Of a stretch of DNA of 64,000 bases, positions 8,793 to 18,455 are shown in pieces (within the stretch, counting starts at the first letter, position 1; each line of letters begins with the position of its first letter). The DNA comes from Pedobacter sp. AJM (GTDB lineage: Bacteria; Bacteroidota; Bacteroidia; Sphingobacteriales; Sphingobacteriaceae): NCBI RefSeq assembly GCF_002197755.1, contig NZ_NHOT01000003.1, forward strand, positions 124,001-188,000, written 5' to 3'. Under the pieces are notes generated by a model. That model had not been told where the DNA came from and ran no database searches. It worked only from the letters and a program-made list of their open reading frames with translations. The translations under genes and the position numbers were made by a program.

Positions 8793-11372
8793 TTAAAAAC
8801 TGTATCGGAAAGTAGCACCGTATGTTCTTGGATCACCTAATACCCCGGCGTATAAACCTGAATTACCTGCTGCAGCCTGTAACTGCTCGTAATAGTTTTT
8901 ATTGGCTAAGTTTCTGCTCCAAACAAAAACCGAAAACTTATCCGATTTAAAGCCAAGTCTCGCATTCAAAAGTGAATAGCCCTGTACATTTAGTACGCTT
9001 GATGGTGTTGGATTAGAAGAATAAGTAGAACGGTAGCTGGCGTCACCGGCAATAAAATAGCGACCTGCTTTAGTAGCCAAATTTCCGGGTGTGCTAAACT
9101 CTGCACCACCAGAAACATTCCATTTTGAGATCCCGGGCAACCTTCCACCAGATGCATCTTTAAAAGCTACTTGAGTAGCCACGCCATTCACTAATTCGGT
9201 ATGACCGGTTTCTTCCAGCGGAAGCGGTGCATTGGTAAACGTTACATATTTTCCGTCAAGATAAGCCAATGCCGCATTTAATGTTAAGAAACGTTCCAGC
9301 TGATAGGTTCCATCAATCTCCAAACCTTTAACGTTCACTTTCTCCGCATTGGCCAGGTACCCCCTGTTTACACCCAATTGCGGCGATTGCACATTGGTTT
9401 GATAATCTTTAATATCGGTATTGAAAGCGGTTACATTCAGGATTGCGCCTTTGAAAGGTTTCGTTTTAACGCCAAGTTCATAGTGCTCCACATATTCAGG
9501 TTTTACTACCGCTAATGATAAATCGGCTTGTCCGTTAGGTGTGGTTGGCAAACCACCTACATTTACGCCAACTGGTTTGTAAGCAGTAGAAAAGGTTCCA
9601 TATACATTTAATTTAGGGTTTGGTCTGTAGGATACTGTGATGTTACCTGATAAATTATTATTTTCCGTACTGGTATTAAATTGCTGGTTGCTGTAAACAG
9701 CTGCTTTCAGCGCCAGCAGTGCAGCATCAGTAGTTTGTAAACCACCGTAAGTATTTCTGTCATAGTCAACGTCTTTTTTATCATAGGTAAACCTTAACCC
9801 TGGGAGCACATGTAAATGATCAATCACTTCCCAATCTACCTGACCAAAAACGGCGGTGCTTAATGATTTAATGGTTGAATTGGTTCTGATTCCATAACCA
9901 TCCAACAAACCTGGTGTCGAGTATAGTGCCTGAGCACCTGTGTTACCTGTTTGTACAAACCTCCACTGATCTTTACCCACTTCTTCCGTCTGCCCTAAAC
10001 CCTGAAGATTTTGACTTAACGCGAAAACTCCAATAACACCACTCAGCTTTTCTGTGATGTTACCTGCATACCTGATTTCTTGAGAATACTGATCGTGTCG
10101 CGAATTTCCCTGCGATTTTGTTAACGCTGAAAGTTCAGAGAAATCTCTGTCATTGGTTGGATCCCAGTTCCAGAATCTCCAGGCTGTTGTTGATGTTAAT
10201 GTTCCATTTCCTATTTTATAATCAACGTTTAAAGATATTCCTCCTATAGATTGATTGTGTCGCCAAGGCGTATTGGTATTAATTTCTCTGGAAAAAGGAT
10301 CAATTTTAGGTTGCTGATAACCCAGGTCTGATACGATCCTGGCATATTGGCGATATGCACTTCTTTCAGTGGGGCTTACCCCGGCAATTACTAGCGGATA
10401 ACCTGCAGGATGCTGAATACTGACATCACCACTCAACAAAATTTTCAATTTATCTGACGGTGTGAAATACAATTGTCCTTTAAAACCAAGGTTATTCTGC
10501 CCGCTGTATCTTCGCTCCTCTCTCGTATTGTAAATGGTACCATCTCGCTGTGTACCGGAGATGGAGATTTTTGCAGCGAGATTTTTTGCCACACCTCCGG
10601 AAACTGATGTTTTAGCTTGTATGAAATTATAGTTACCTACACTCATTTCCACTTTAGCGGTAGGTGTTTGCATTGGTTTTGTTGTGGTGATATTGAAGGC
10701 ACCCGCAGTAGTGTTTTTGCCAAAAAGCGTCCCCTGAGGTCCGCGGATAACTTCTATTTGTTCAATATCAAGAAAATCTGTCGACGTGGCAGCTGGACGG
10801 GCATGATAAACGCCATCAACATAAAAACCCACTCCTGGGTCAATCCCATCATTGGTTAAACCAAAGGTAGAACCCAAGCCTCTGATATTTAACGTCGTAT
10901 TTCGGGCGTTTGAAGCATATAGCTGTACAGATGGCACCAGTTCCTTTAAACGGTTTACGTTAAAAGCGCCGGCGTTTTCTGCAGCCTGACCGCCAATCAC
11001 CGTAATGGGGATAGGTACATCCTGCAGAACCTCAGATCGTCTTCTGGAAGTTACCACAATCTCGTCTAGCTGAGTATCTTCTACCAAAATCAGTTCAATA
11101 GGTGTTTCCTGGAAATTTAAAATCTGAAAATCCTGCGGTTTGTAGCCCACATAACTGATTCTGAGATAAAATGGCGGTTGTTGCCTGGCATCAATAGTAA
11201 AGGCACCGTTTGCATCGGTTAGGGTGGCAGTTTTGGTCCCCCTGATGGTAATGGTAGCTCCAGGAATGGTCATATTATTGGCGCCTTTGACAATACCCTT
11301 TACCGTATTTTGAGCGAATATTGTACTTGTGGAAATGATGATGGTAAATAAAATAAGTAAACTTTTCTTCAT
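8793..11372 (-). CDS. TonB-dependent outer-membrane receptor
   Basis: An 859-residue receptor with signal peptide (LLILFTIIISTSTIFAQ). A carboxypeptidase-regulatory-like domain follows at about residues 22-95 (IPGATITIRGTKTATLTD), then the plug (DVPIPITVIGG, LNIRGLG, RGPQGTLFGKNTTAGAFNI), then the 22-strand barrel ending in Phe (TYGATFRYSF). It is not a SusC type: it lacks a SusD partner and is shorter. Its ligand, perhaps an iron chelate or vitamin, cannot be told. It has its own promoter and terminator and stands alone. Confidence 0.9.
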   Translation of the reverse strand: MKKSLLILFTIIISTSTIFAQNTVKGIVKGANNMTIPGATITIRGTKTATLTDANGAFTIDARQQPPFYLRISYVGYKPQDFQILNFQETPIELILVEDTQLDEIVVTSRRRSEVLQDVPIPITVIGGQAAENAGAFNVNRLKELVPSVQLYASNARNTTLNIRGLGSTFGLTNDGIDPGVGFYVDGVYHARPAATSTDFLDIEQIEVIRGPQGTLFGKNTTAGAFNITTTKPMQTPTAKVEMSVGNYNFIQAKTSVSGGVAKNLAAKISISGTQRDGTIYNTREERRYSGQNNLGFKGQLYFTPSDKLKILLSGDVSIQHPAGYPLVIAGVSPTERSAYRQYARIVSDLGYQQPKIDPFSREINTNTPWRHNQSIGGISLNVDYKIGNGTLTSTTAWRFWNWDPTNDRDFSELSALTKSQGNSRHDQYSQEIRYAGNITEKLSGVIGVFALSQNLQGLGQTEEVGKDQWRFVQTGNTGAQALYSTPGLLDGYGIRTNSTIKSLSTAVFGQVDWEVIDHLHVLPGLRFTYDKKDVDYDRNTYGGLQTTDAALLALKAAVYSNQQFNTSTENNNLSGNITVSYRPNPKLNVYGTFSTAYKPVGVNVGGLPTTPNGQADLSLAVVKPEYVEHYELGVKTKPFKGAILNVTAFNTDIKDYQTNVQSPQLGVNRGYLANAEKVNVKGLEIDGTYQLERFLTLNAALAYLDGKYVTFTNAPLPLEETGHTELVNGVATQVAFKDASGGRLPGISKWNVSGGAEFSTPGNLATKAGRYFIAGDASYRSTYSSNPTPSSVLNVQGYSLLNARLGFKSDKFSVFVWSRNLANKNYYEQLQAAAGNSGLYAGVLGDPRTYGATFRYSF

Positions 11373-11505
11373 GATTAATTTAGTGGTGTTTGGTTTATAT
11401 TTTTAATTGCCGTGCCGTGGGAAAAATTTCCAAGAGTGTTTAAACAACAATAATAATTAGCGCAATTCATTATACATTTTATATTAAATCTATAGATTTA
11501 GTAGA

Positions 11506-11535
11506 CAAATATATTAAAAAAAAGCATTCTTCAAA
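11506..11535 (-). promoter_or_regulatory. Promoter of the TonB receptor gene
   Basis: On the minus strand a TTTG (-33) lies 18 bases from TATATTTG (-7), close to the Bacteroidota housekeeping consensus. It lies about 135 bases ahead of the ATG, implying a long leader. The rest of the gap 11373-11732 is AT-rich and shows no gene. Confidence 0.6.
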
Positions 11536-11732
11536 TTTTATGCTGCAAAAATTGTGATTTGACGTTTTGCTGCAGAAAAAGCTATGTTTCATAAACATGT
11601 AGTAACGTAAACAATTTTGTAGCTAGATAATGAATTAATTTGCATGTAATGGCCGCAGATTTAGATAACTCATCATTTCAGTACGTGATGAATTCTATGC
11701 AGATTTGACTTATTGATGGGAGAAAAAAGTAT

Positions 11733-11765
11733 AAAAAAGTGGGGCTATCTTTTAGGATGCCCCAC
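11733..11765 (-). terminator. Terminator of guaB
   Basis: A 7-bp GC stem (GTGGGGC with GCCCCAC, 13-base loop) is followed on the minus strand by TTTTTT. It lies about 85 bases beyond the guaB stop. Confidence 0.8.
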
Positions 11766-11850
11766 GTAGTAATATTGTTCGTTTAGAAGATTTCCCAATG
11801 CCGCTGAATATGCAATTGAATGGAAAGCTTTAACGCTTTTGGCTTTCAGC

Positions 11851-13320
11851 TTATCTCGTATAATTAGGTGCTTCTTTGGTAATGGTGATGTCGTGTGGAT
11901 GACTTTCACGCATCCCGGCTGCTGTAATCTGAACAAATTGTGCTTCCTGTAATGCCTCAATCGTAGCTGCACCGCAGTAGCCCATGCTTGCGCGAAGTCC
12001 GCCGATGTACTGATACATCACCTCTGCCAAAGTACCTTTAAAAGGAACACGACCAACAATTCCTTCCGGAACTAATTTCTTAATATCATCTTCCACATCC
12101 TGGAAATAACGGTCTTTAGAACCTTGCTCCATGGCCTCAATAGAACCCATTCCACGGTAAGATTTAAATTTACGTCCTTCGTAGATAATGGTTTCACCTG
12201 GAGACTCTTCTACTCCGGCGAATAACGAACCAGCCATTACCGTATCTGCACCAGAAGCAATTGCTTTTGCGATATCGCCAGTGTGTTTAATACCACCATC
12301 GGCAATTACCGGAACACCTGTTCCTTTTAATGCCTTAGCACATTCGTAAACGGCATATAATTGTGGCACACCTACACCAGCAATAATTCTGGTGGTACAA
12401 ATTGAGCCCGGACCAATACCCACTTTAACGGCATCAGCACCAGCATCTGCTAAAAACTTAGCTGCTGCACCGGTAGCAATATTACCAACAATTACCTGCA
12501 AATCAGGATATTTTGCTTTTACTTCTTTTAATTTATCAACAACACCTTTCGAATGCCCGTGAGCGGTATCAATAGTAATGACATCAACACCCGCACTAAC
12601 CAAAGCATCAACTCGCTGAAGGGTATCGGCAGTTACGCCAACCGCGGCACCAACACGTAAGCGACCACGTTCATCTTTACAGGCAGCAGGGTAATTTTTT
12701 ACTTTTGAAATATCTTTGAAAGTGATTAAACCACTTAAATAACCATCTTTAGAAACAACTGGCAATTTCTCGATTTTATAATTTTGAAGAATTTCTTCTG
12801 CCTGTACCAGGTTTGTTCCTTCCGGGGCAGTGATCAGATTTTCTTTTGTCATGACTTCAGCAATTGGCCTCGCCATATTTTTCTGGAACCGCAAATCACG
12901 GTTGGTGATAATGCCAACCAATTTATTATCGCTACTCACTACCGGAATGCCACCAATTTTGTGTTCTTTCATAATTTTGAAAGCATCGGCAACTACCGCG
13001 GTTTCTAACAAAGTAACCGGATCCTGAATCATTCCGCTTTCTGAACGTTTAACCTTACGAACTTCTTCGGCTTGTCTGTCGATCGTCATGTTTTTGTGCA
13101 ACATCCCGATACCACCATTTTGCGCAATGGCAATGGCTAGTTCAGCTTCTGTTACCGTATCCATTGCAGCAGAAATCAATGGGACGTTAAGCTTAATTTT
13201 TTTAGTTAAGAAAGTGGCTGTATTTACATCGCGGGGAAGAATTTCAGAATATGCGGGTACCAGAAGTACGTCGTCATAAGTTAAACCTGTTGCAATAAAT
13301 TTTGTGGAGTCGAGTTGCAT
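11851..13320 (-). CDS. guaB: Inosine-5'-monophosphate dehydrogenase
   Basis: A 489-residue enzyme that oxidises IMP to XMP, the committed step of GMP synthesis. The catalytic loop GSICTTR puts the nucleophilic Cys at about residue 306. Two CBS domains lie between about residues 95 and 215 ([38 protein letters not shown]). The flap motif is [11 protein letters not shown]. The frame is open upstream to 13491, but homologues start at MQLDSTKF, whose ATG is at 13318-13320 behind a good promoter; that start is used here. Confidence 0.96.
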   Translation of the reverse strand: MQLDSTKFIATGLTYDDVLLVPAYSEILPRDVNTATFLTKKIKLNVPLISAAMDTVTEAELAIAIAQNGGIGMLHKNMTIDRQAEEVRKVKRSESGMIQDPVTLLETAVVADAFKIMKEHKIGGIPVVSSDNKLVGIITNRDLRFQKNMARPIAEVMTKENLITAPEGTNLVQAEEILQNYKIEKLPVVSKDGYLSGLITFKDISKVKNYPAACKDERGRLRVGAAVGVTADTLQRVDALVSAGVDVITIDTAHGHSKGVVDKLKEVKAKYPDLQVIVGNIATGAAAKFLADAGADAVKVGIGPGSICTTRIIAGVGVPQLYAVYECAKALKGTGVPVIADGGIKHTGDIAKAIASGADTVMAGSLFAGVEESPGETIIYEGRKFKSYRGMGSIEAMEQGSKDRYFQDVEDDIKKLVPEGIVGRVPFKGTLAEVMYQYIGGLRASMGYCGAATIEALQEAQFVQITAAGMRESHPHDITITKEAPNYTR

Positions 13321-13352
13321 AGCAAATAAATTACGATTTATTATTTGCCAGG

Positions 13353-13383
13353 CAAAGATAAGATAAATAAGTTGATTTCTAAA
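13353..13383 (-). promoter_or_regulatory. Promoter of guaB
   Basis: The minus strand has TATCTTTG (-7) with TTTA, one base off the TTTG -33 box, 19 bases further upstream. It would give a leader of about 25 bases, supporting the start at 13320. Confidence 0.55.
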
Positions 13384-13417
13384 ACTAGATTGTGTTTTGG
13401 AAATGTAAAAAGGAAAT

Positions 13418-13445
13418 AAAAAAGCCCCGCAGATAGGCGAGGCGC
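13418..13445 (-). terminator. Orphan minus-strand terminator
   Basis: On the minus strand GCCTCGC pairs with GCGGGGC (one G-T pair) and is followed by TTTTTT. It sits upstream of the guaB promoter, and no minus-strand gene now lies to its right, because the next gene is cas9 on the plus strand. It may be the leftover of a displaced gene. Confidence 0.55.
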
Positions 13446-13509
13446 TAAATGTTTTCACAACGGAATAATCCTTATTGTGATTTGCTTTCAAGTCAAAGAT
13501 ATAATTAAT

Positions 13510-13641
13510 TTTAATATACCATATACGGGAAACCGTAATGAATTAGAATTAAATGAATTTAAGTTTGATTATGATATTAACGATGTTGGTTTGTTGGGAT
13601 TGAAAAAATTAAACCAGATATTGTTAAGATATTTAAAATAA
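13510..13641 (+). pseudogene. Possible 3' gene remnant ahead of cas9
   Basis: A plus-strand frame without a start codon ends in TAA six bases before the cas9 ATG. It reads protein-like (e.g. NRNELELNEFKFDYDINDVG, then LLGLKKLNQILLRYLK). No family was recognised. It may be the tail of a gene truncated when the CRISPR locus arrived, or chance open frame in AT-rich DNA. Confidence 0.3.
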
Positions 13642-13647
13642 TCGCTC

Positions 13648-16600
13648 ATGAAGAAAATATTAGGACTTGATTTAGGAACAACATCTATTGGTTTTGCATA
13701 TGTAAAAGAAAGTGATGATTTATCAAATTCTTCTATTGAAAAAATTGGTGTTCGAGTAAATCCACTAATTACAGATGAGCAAACCAACTTTGAAAAGGGC
13801 AAGCCTATTACTATTAATGCAGACAGAACATTAAAACGAGGAGCAAGGAGAACACTAGACCGTTACCAACTCAGGCGTTCTAATTTAATTTATGCATTAG
13901 CCAAAGCAAATATCATTACTAATGATACCATCCTGGCAGAAGATGGAAAAAATACTACTCATTCTACTTTTGCACTAAGGGCAAAATCTGCTGTTGAGAA
14001 AGTAGAAAAAGATGAGTTTGCAAGGATTCTATTAGCCATAAATAAAAAGAGAGGTTACAAAAGTAGTCGTAAGGCTAATAATGAAGATGAGGGCCAGGCG
14101 ATTGATGGAATGTTAAATGCTAAAAAATTATATGATGAAAATTTAACTCCTGGTCAACTCTCCTATCAATTACTAATAGAAGGAAAGAAACAATTACCAG
14201 ACTTTTATCGATCTGATTTACAGGCAGAACTTGATAAAGTGTGGGAATTTCAGAAACAATTTCATCCTGAAATTTTAACAGATCAATTTAAAAAAGAATT
14301 GATTGGAAAAGGGCAACGAGCAACATCTGCTATTTTTTGGAAAACATACAATTTCAATACTTCAGATATAAAAGGCAGTAGAGAAGAAAAAAAATTAAAA
14401 GCTTACGAATGGCGAAATAACGCGATCAGTCAACAATTAGATAAAGAAGAAGTTGCCTATGTAATTACGGAGATCAACAATAATTTAAATAATTCTAGTG
14501 GTTATCTTGGTGCAATTAGCGACAGAAGTAAAGAATTATATTTTAATAAACAGACTGTTGGTCAGTACTTGTATAAACAAATTCAGGATAATCCACATGC
14601 AAGATTAAAAAATCAAGTGTTCTATCGCCAGGATTATTTTGATGAGTTTGAAACCATTTGGGAAACGCAATCAAAGTTTCATCCCGAGTTAACGGAAGAA
14701 TTAAAAAAAGAAATTCGGGATATTATTATTTTTTATCAACGAAAATTAAAATCACAGAAAGGTCTGGTTAGTTTTTGCGAATTTGAAAATAAAGAGATTG
14801 AGATTGATAGAAATGGACAAAAAGTTAAAAAAACTATTGGTTTAAAAGTTGCGCCGAAATCTTCTCCCCTATTTCAGGAATTTAAGATTTGGCAGGTACT
14901 TAACAATGTGCTCATCAGAAAAAAAGGCAGCAAAAAGCGTGTACTTAAAGATGCCAATCAAGAAGAAATTTTCAGCTTAAGCTTAGAAGATAAACAAGCT
15001 TTGTTCAACGAATTAAACATCAAAGGAAATTTAAAAGCCAATAAGATTATCGAATTACTGGGCCGGGATACCAAAGAATGGGAGATCAATTATAGTGAGA
15101 TTGAAGGCAATCGAACCAATAAAGCTTTTTATGATGCATATCTTAAAATATTGGAAACAGAAGGTTATAATGAAGATTTATTAAAACTATCTGACAAAGA
15201 TGAAATTAATATTACCGAATTAAGCACACCCGTGGCAGAAATCAAAGATATGATTAAGCGTATTTTTGAAGTTTTAGAAATCGACCAAAATGTTTTAGAA
15301 TTCGATGCAGAGTTAGATGGTAAGGATTTTGAACAACAGCCATCTTATCAGTTGTGGCACTTACTATATGCTTATGAGGGAGATAATTCTGCAAGTGGTA
15401 ATGATAAATTGCACGATTTACTCGTAAAAAAGTTCTGTTTTAAAAAAGAGCATGCTAAAATTTTAGCTAACGTAAGTTTATCTGATGATTATGGGAACTT
15501 AAGTGCTAAAGCGATACGAAAAATCTATCCATATATAAGAGAATTACAATATGATAAGGCTTGCTTTCAGGCTGGCTATAAACATTCTGCCTCATCATTA
15601 ACTAAAGAAGAAATTGCCAATCGACCATTAAAAGACAAGTTAGATTTACTAAAGAAAAATAGCTTACGTAATCCTGTTGTTGAGAAAATCCTTAATCAGG
15701 TAGTTAATGTAGTAAATACTTTAATTGAAACGAACAGTGAAAAAGATGCAGATGGCAAAATTATTAAACACTTCAAATTTGATGAAATAAGAATTGAGCT
15801 GGCTAGAGATTTAAAGAAAAATGCAAAAGAGCGGGCAGAAATGACCACAAATATCAATTCGGCAAAAATTGCTCATGAAAAGATTTTCAAACTATTGCAA
15901 ACAGAATTCGGCGTAAAAAATCCAACCAGAAATGATATAATTAGATACAAGCTTTACGAAGAATTAAAAAACAATGGATACAAGGATTTATATACAAATA
16001 CCTATATCGCAAGAGAAATCTTATTTAGTAAACAAATAGATATTGATCACATTATTCCTCAATCCAAAGTATTTGATGATAGCTTTTCTAATAAAACGGT
16101 AATTTTTAGAAAAAATAATTTAGATAAAGGAAATAAAACTGCTTATGATTATGTAGATAGCAAATTTGGAAAAGATAAACTAGCTGATTTTGAGCAGAGG
16201 ATAGAATTTCTTTTTGAGCAAGGTAAAAAAAATAAAGAAGAGGGAATTTCAAAAGCTAAATATCAGAAATTATTAAAAATGGAAGCTGAAATTGGTGATG
16301 GCTTTGTTGAACGTGATTTAAGAGATAGCCAGTACATTGCAAAGAAAGCAAGAAACATGCTTTATGAAATCTGTAGAGTTGTTACACCCACAACCGGAAG
16401 TATAACTGATAAACTTCGATCAGACTGGGATTTAATCAATATTATGCAAGAACTCAATTTCGATAAGTTTAAGAAATTAGGTTTAACTGAACAGGTAGAG
16501 AAAAAAGATGGCAGTTTTAAAGAACGTATTATCGATTGGAGTAAACGAAACGACCATCGGCACCATGCCATGGATGCCTTAACCATTGCTTTTACGAAAC

Positions 16601-17919
16601 AAAGCCATATTCAATACCTCAACTTTTTAAATGCCAGAAAAAATGAAAATCACAAAGAACATAACGCCATTATTGGTATTGAAGGCAAAGAAACTACTTG
16701 GAGATACGATGATGAGGGAAACAAAAAGCGTGTATTTAATTTGCCATTACAAAATTTCAGAGAAGAAGCCAAAAGGCATTTAGAAAATGTATTGGTTTCG
16801 TTCAAAGCAAAAAATAAGGTAGTCACCAAAAACAAGAACAAAACTAAATCTGCCAAAGGCGAAAAAACAAAAATTGAACTTACTCCAAGAGGGCAATTAC
16901 ATAAAGAAACGGTTTATGGGAAGTATCAATACTATGTTAGCAAAGAAGAGAAAGTAAGCATTAAATTTGATCAGGACACAATTAATAAAGTGTCGAATCC
17001 AACTTATAAAAAGCTTTTATCACAACGTTTAGCAGAACATAGTAACGATCCTAAAAAGGCTTTTACTGGAAAAAATACATTAGTCAAAAACCCTATTTAT
17101 TTAGACAATAATAAAACGGAAATCTTACCCGAAACGGTAAAGCTAATCTGGTTAAAAGATGATTACTCAATAAGAAAAGACATCACTCCTGATAATTTCA
17201 AGGATACTAAAATTATTGAGAAGATTTTAGATGAGGATATAAAGCGCATTTTAAAACAAAGATTAGAAGAATACAATAATAACACGAAAGATGCTTTTTC
17301 TGATTTAGATAAAAATCCAATTTGGCTGAATAAGGAAAAGGGTATTTCAATTAAAAAGGTTAAGATTAGTGGCGTTAACAATGCAGAAGCTTTACATTAT
17401 AAAAAAGATCATTTAGGTAATGAGATTTTAGATGAGAATAACAAACGAATACCTGTTGACTTTGTAAGTACTGGTAATAATCATCATGTAGCAATTTACA
17501 AAGACGAAAAGGGCAATTTACAGGAAAGAGTAGTTTCGCTTTTTGATGCCATTCAATTAGTAAACGATAGAGAACCAGTTATATCTAAAGATTATAACCA
17601 AGGTTTAGGATGGCAATTTTTATTTACCATGAAACAAAATGAATACTTTATTTTCCCTAATGAACAAACTGGTTTCGATCCTAAAAGTATTGATTTATTA
17701 GACCCTAAAAACAATAAGGAAATTAGCCTTAACTTATTTAGAGTACAGAAAATTGCCACAAAAGATTATTTTTTCAGACACCATCTTGAAACTAATGTTG
17801 AAGATAACTCAAAATTAAAAGGGACAACCTGGAGAAGAGAAGGTTTAGGAGGAATTGGTAAAATTATTAAGGTTCGTATAAACCATATCGGTGAAATTGT
17901 AAAAATAGGAGAATATTAA
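13648..17919 (+). CDS. cas9: CRISPR-associated endonuclease Cas9, type II-C
   Basis: A 1423-residue RNA-guided DNA endonuclease. RuvC-I is at the N-terminus (ILGLDLGTTSIGFA, catalytic Asp8). An arginine-rich bridge helix follows at about residues 53-75 (LKRGARRTLDRYQLRR). RuvC-II has IRIELARD (Glu717), and the HNH domain has DIDHIIPQS (Asp800, His801) with KNNLDKGNKT. RuvC-III has DHRHHAMDALTIAF (His973, Asp976). The rest is the C-terminal PAM-interacting region. All nuclease residues are intact, so it should cut both strands. The length is typical of large Bacteroidota Cas9 proteins. The gene is more AT-rich than cas1 and cas2. With no csn2 or cas4 nearby, the locus is type II-C. Confidence 0.97.
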   Translation: MKKILGLDLGTTSIGFAYVKESDDLSNSSIEKIGVRVNPLITDEQTNFEKGKPITINADRTLKRGARRTLDRYQLRRSNLIYALAKANIITNDTILAEDGKNTTHSTFALRAKSAVEKVEKDEFARILLAINKKRGYKSSRKANNEDEGQAIDGMLNAKKLYDENLTPGQLSYQLLIEGKKQLPDFYRSDLQAELDKVWEFQKQFHPEILTDQFKKELIGKGQRATSAIFWKTYNFNTSDIKGSREEKKLKAYEWRNNAISQQLDKEEVAYVITEINNNLNNSSGYLGAISDRSKELYFNKQTVGQYLYKQIQDNPHARLKNQVFYRQDYFDEFETIWETQSKFHPELTEELKKEIRDIIIFYQRKLKSQKGLVSFCEFENKEIEIDRNGQKVKKTIGLKVAPKSSPLFQEFKIWQVLNNVLIRKKGSKKRVLKDANQEEIFSLSLEDKQALFNELNIKGNLKANKIIELLGRDTKEWEINYSEIEGNRTNKAFYDAYLKILETEGYNEDLLKLSDKDEINITELSTPVAEIKDMIKRIFEVLEIDQNVLEFDAELDGKDFEQQPSYQLWHLLYAYEGDNSASGNDKLHDLLVKKFCFKKEHAKILANVSLSDDYGNLSAKAIRKIYPYIRELQYDKACFQAGYKHSASSLTKEEIANRPLKDKLDLLKKNSLRNPVVEKILNQVVNVVNTLIETNSEKDADGKIIKHFKFDEIRIELARDLKKNAKERAEMTTNINSAKIAHEKIFKLLQTEFGVKNPTRNDIIRYKLYEELKNNGYKDLYTNTYIAREILFSKQIDIDHIIPQSKVFDDSFSNKTVIFRKNNLDKGNKTAYDYVDSKFGKDKLADFEQRIEFLFEQGKKNKEEGISKAKYQKLLKMEAEIGDGFVERDLRDSQYIAKKARNMLYEICRVVTPTTGSITDKLRSDWDLINIMQELNFDKFKKLGLTEQVEKKDGSFKERIIDWSKRNDHRHHAMDALTIAFTKQSHIQYLNFLNARKNENHKEHNAIIGIEGKETTWRYDDEGNKKRVFNLPLQNFREEAKRHLENVLVSFKAKNKVVTKNKNKTKSAKGEKTKIELTPRGQLHKETVYGKYQYYVSKEEKVSIKFDQDTINKVSNPTYKKLLSQRLAEHSNDPKKAFTGKNTLVKNPIYLDNNKTEILPETVKLIWLKDDYSIRKDITPDNFKDTKIIEKILDEDIKRILKQRLEEYNNNTKDAFSDLDKNPIWLNKEKGISIKKVKISGVNNAEALHYKKDHLGNEILDENNKRIPVDFVSTGNNHHVAIYKDEKGNLQERVVSLFDAIQLVNDREPVISKDYNQGLGWQFLFTMKQNEYFIFPNEQTGFDPKSIDLLDPKNNKEISLNLFRVQKIATKDYFFRHHLETNVEDNSKLKGTTWRREGLGGIGKIIKVRINHIGEIVKIGEY

Positions 17920-18145
17920 TCAGAAAATATTGCTAAACAAATAACAAGCCACTCCTAAAACTTCTTCCACAAAAAAACCGCGAATTTCGACGAGGGAAGA
18001 TTTAATCAGAATGGTTGCACCTGGAAAGAGGTGTTTCCTATGCTTTTTAATACGCTCGGTTCTTCGCGGTACCATCTGTCGTATGTTTAAGCAAAGGGCC
18101 ACCTTTTTCTGGGTGTTTAATTTAAAACATTAAACCCCAACGCTC
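17920..18145. other. Gap between cas9 and the adaptation genes
   Basis: 226 bases with no recognisable gene, hairpin terminator or anti-repeat. It is visibly richer in GC than cas9. Cas operons are usually tightly packed, so this gap suggests that cas9 and the nuclease-cas1-cas2 unit could be transcribed separately or were joined by recombination. Confidence 0.4.
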
Positions 18146-18454
18146 ATGCCCTCACTACACTGGATTGGAAAAGAAAAGGTCATCAACCATCATCATGATG
18201 TACCTTTCAATGTTTTATACAAATCAAATCACTATCCTGACTATATTTTATATACACAATCCGGACAAATCATTTTATTAGAAACTAAAGGCGATGACAG
18301 GGATAATTCTGACAGTCAATCTAAATGTAGATTAGGAAATAAATGGGCTGAGCTGGCCGGAGAAAGGTTTAACTATTTCATGGTTTTCGAAAATAATCAG
18401 GTAGATGGCACATTTAGTGTCAGCAAAGCATTAACACTGATAAAAGAATTATAA
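18146..18454 (+). CDS. PD-(D/E)XK nuclease-like protein in the cas operon
   Basis: A 102-residue ORF ending one base before the cas1 ATG, so it is almost certainly co-transcribed with cas1 and cas2. Residues 30-48 form a PD-(D/E)XK core: Y-P-D32-Y, then a beta strand, then L-L-E46-T-K48. The following KGDDRDNSDSQSK and LGNKWAELAG...YFMVFEN resemble the C-terminal nuclease end of type III restriction/helicase proteins. The first 24 residues (MPSLHWIGKEKVINHHHDVPF) instead resemble the N-terminus of type III DNA methyltransferases. It may be a fused relic of a restriction-modification locus, or a real small nuclease adopted by the CRISPR operon. The reading frame is intact. It is not a standard type II-C gene. 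Confidence 0.6.
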   Translation: MPSLHWIGKEKVINHHHDVPFNVLYKSNHYPDYILYTQSGQIILLETKGDDRDNSDSQSKCRLGNKWAELAGERFNYFMVFENNQVDGTFSVSKALTLIKEL

Positions 18455-18455
18455 G

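Noticed and set aside
11745-11972. 75-residue minus-strand ORF overlapping the end of guaB
   Set aside because: It overlaps the guaB 3' end in another frame and runs into the guaB terminator.
13321-13491. Longer guaB start at 13491 (57 extra residues)
   Set aside because: The extension is low-complexity, lies across the guaB promoter and an orphan terminator, and homologues begin at MQLDSTKF.
17920-18102. 60-residue minus-strand ORF in the cas gap
   Set aside because: No recognisable motif, no promoter, and it starts opposite the transcription of the cas unit.
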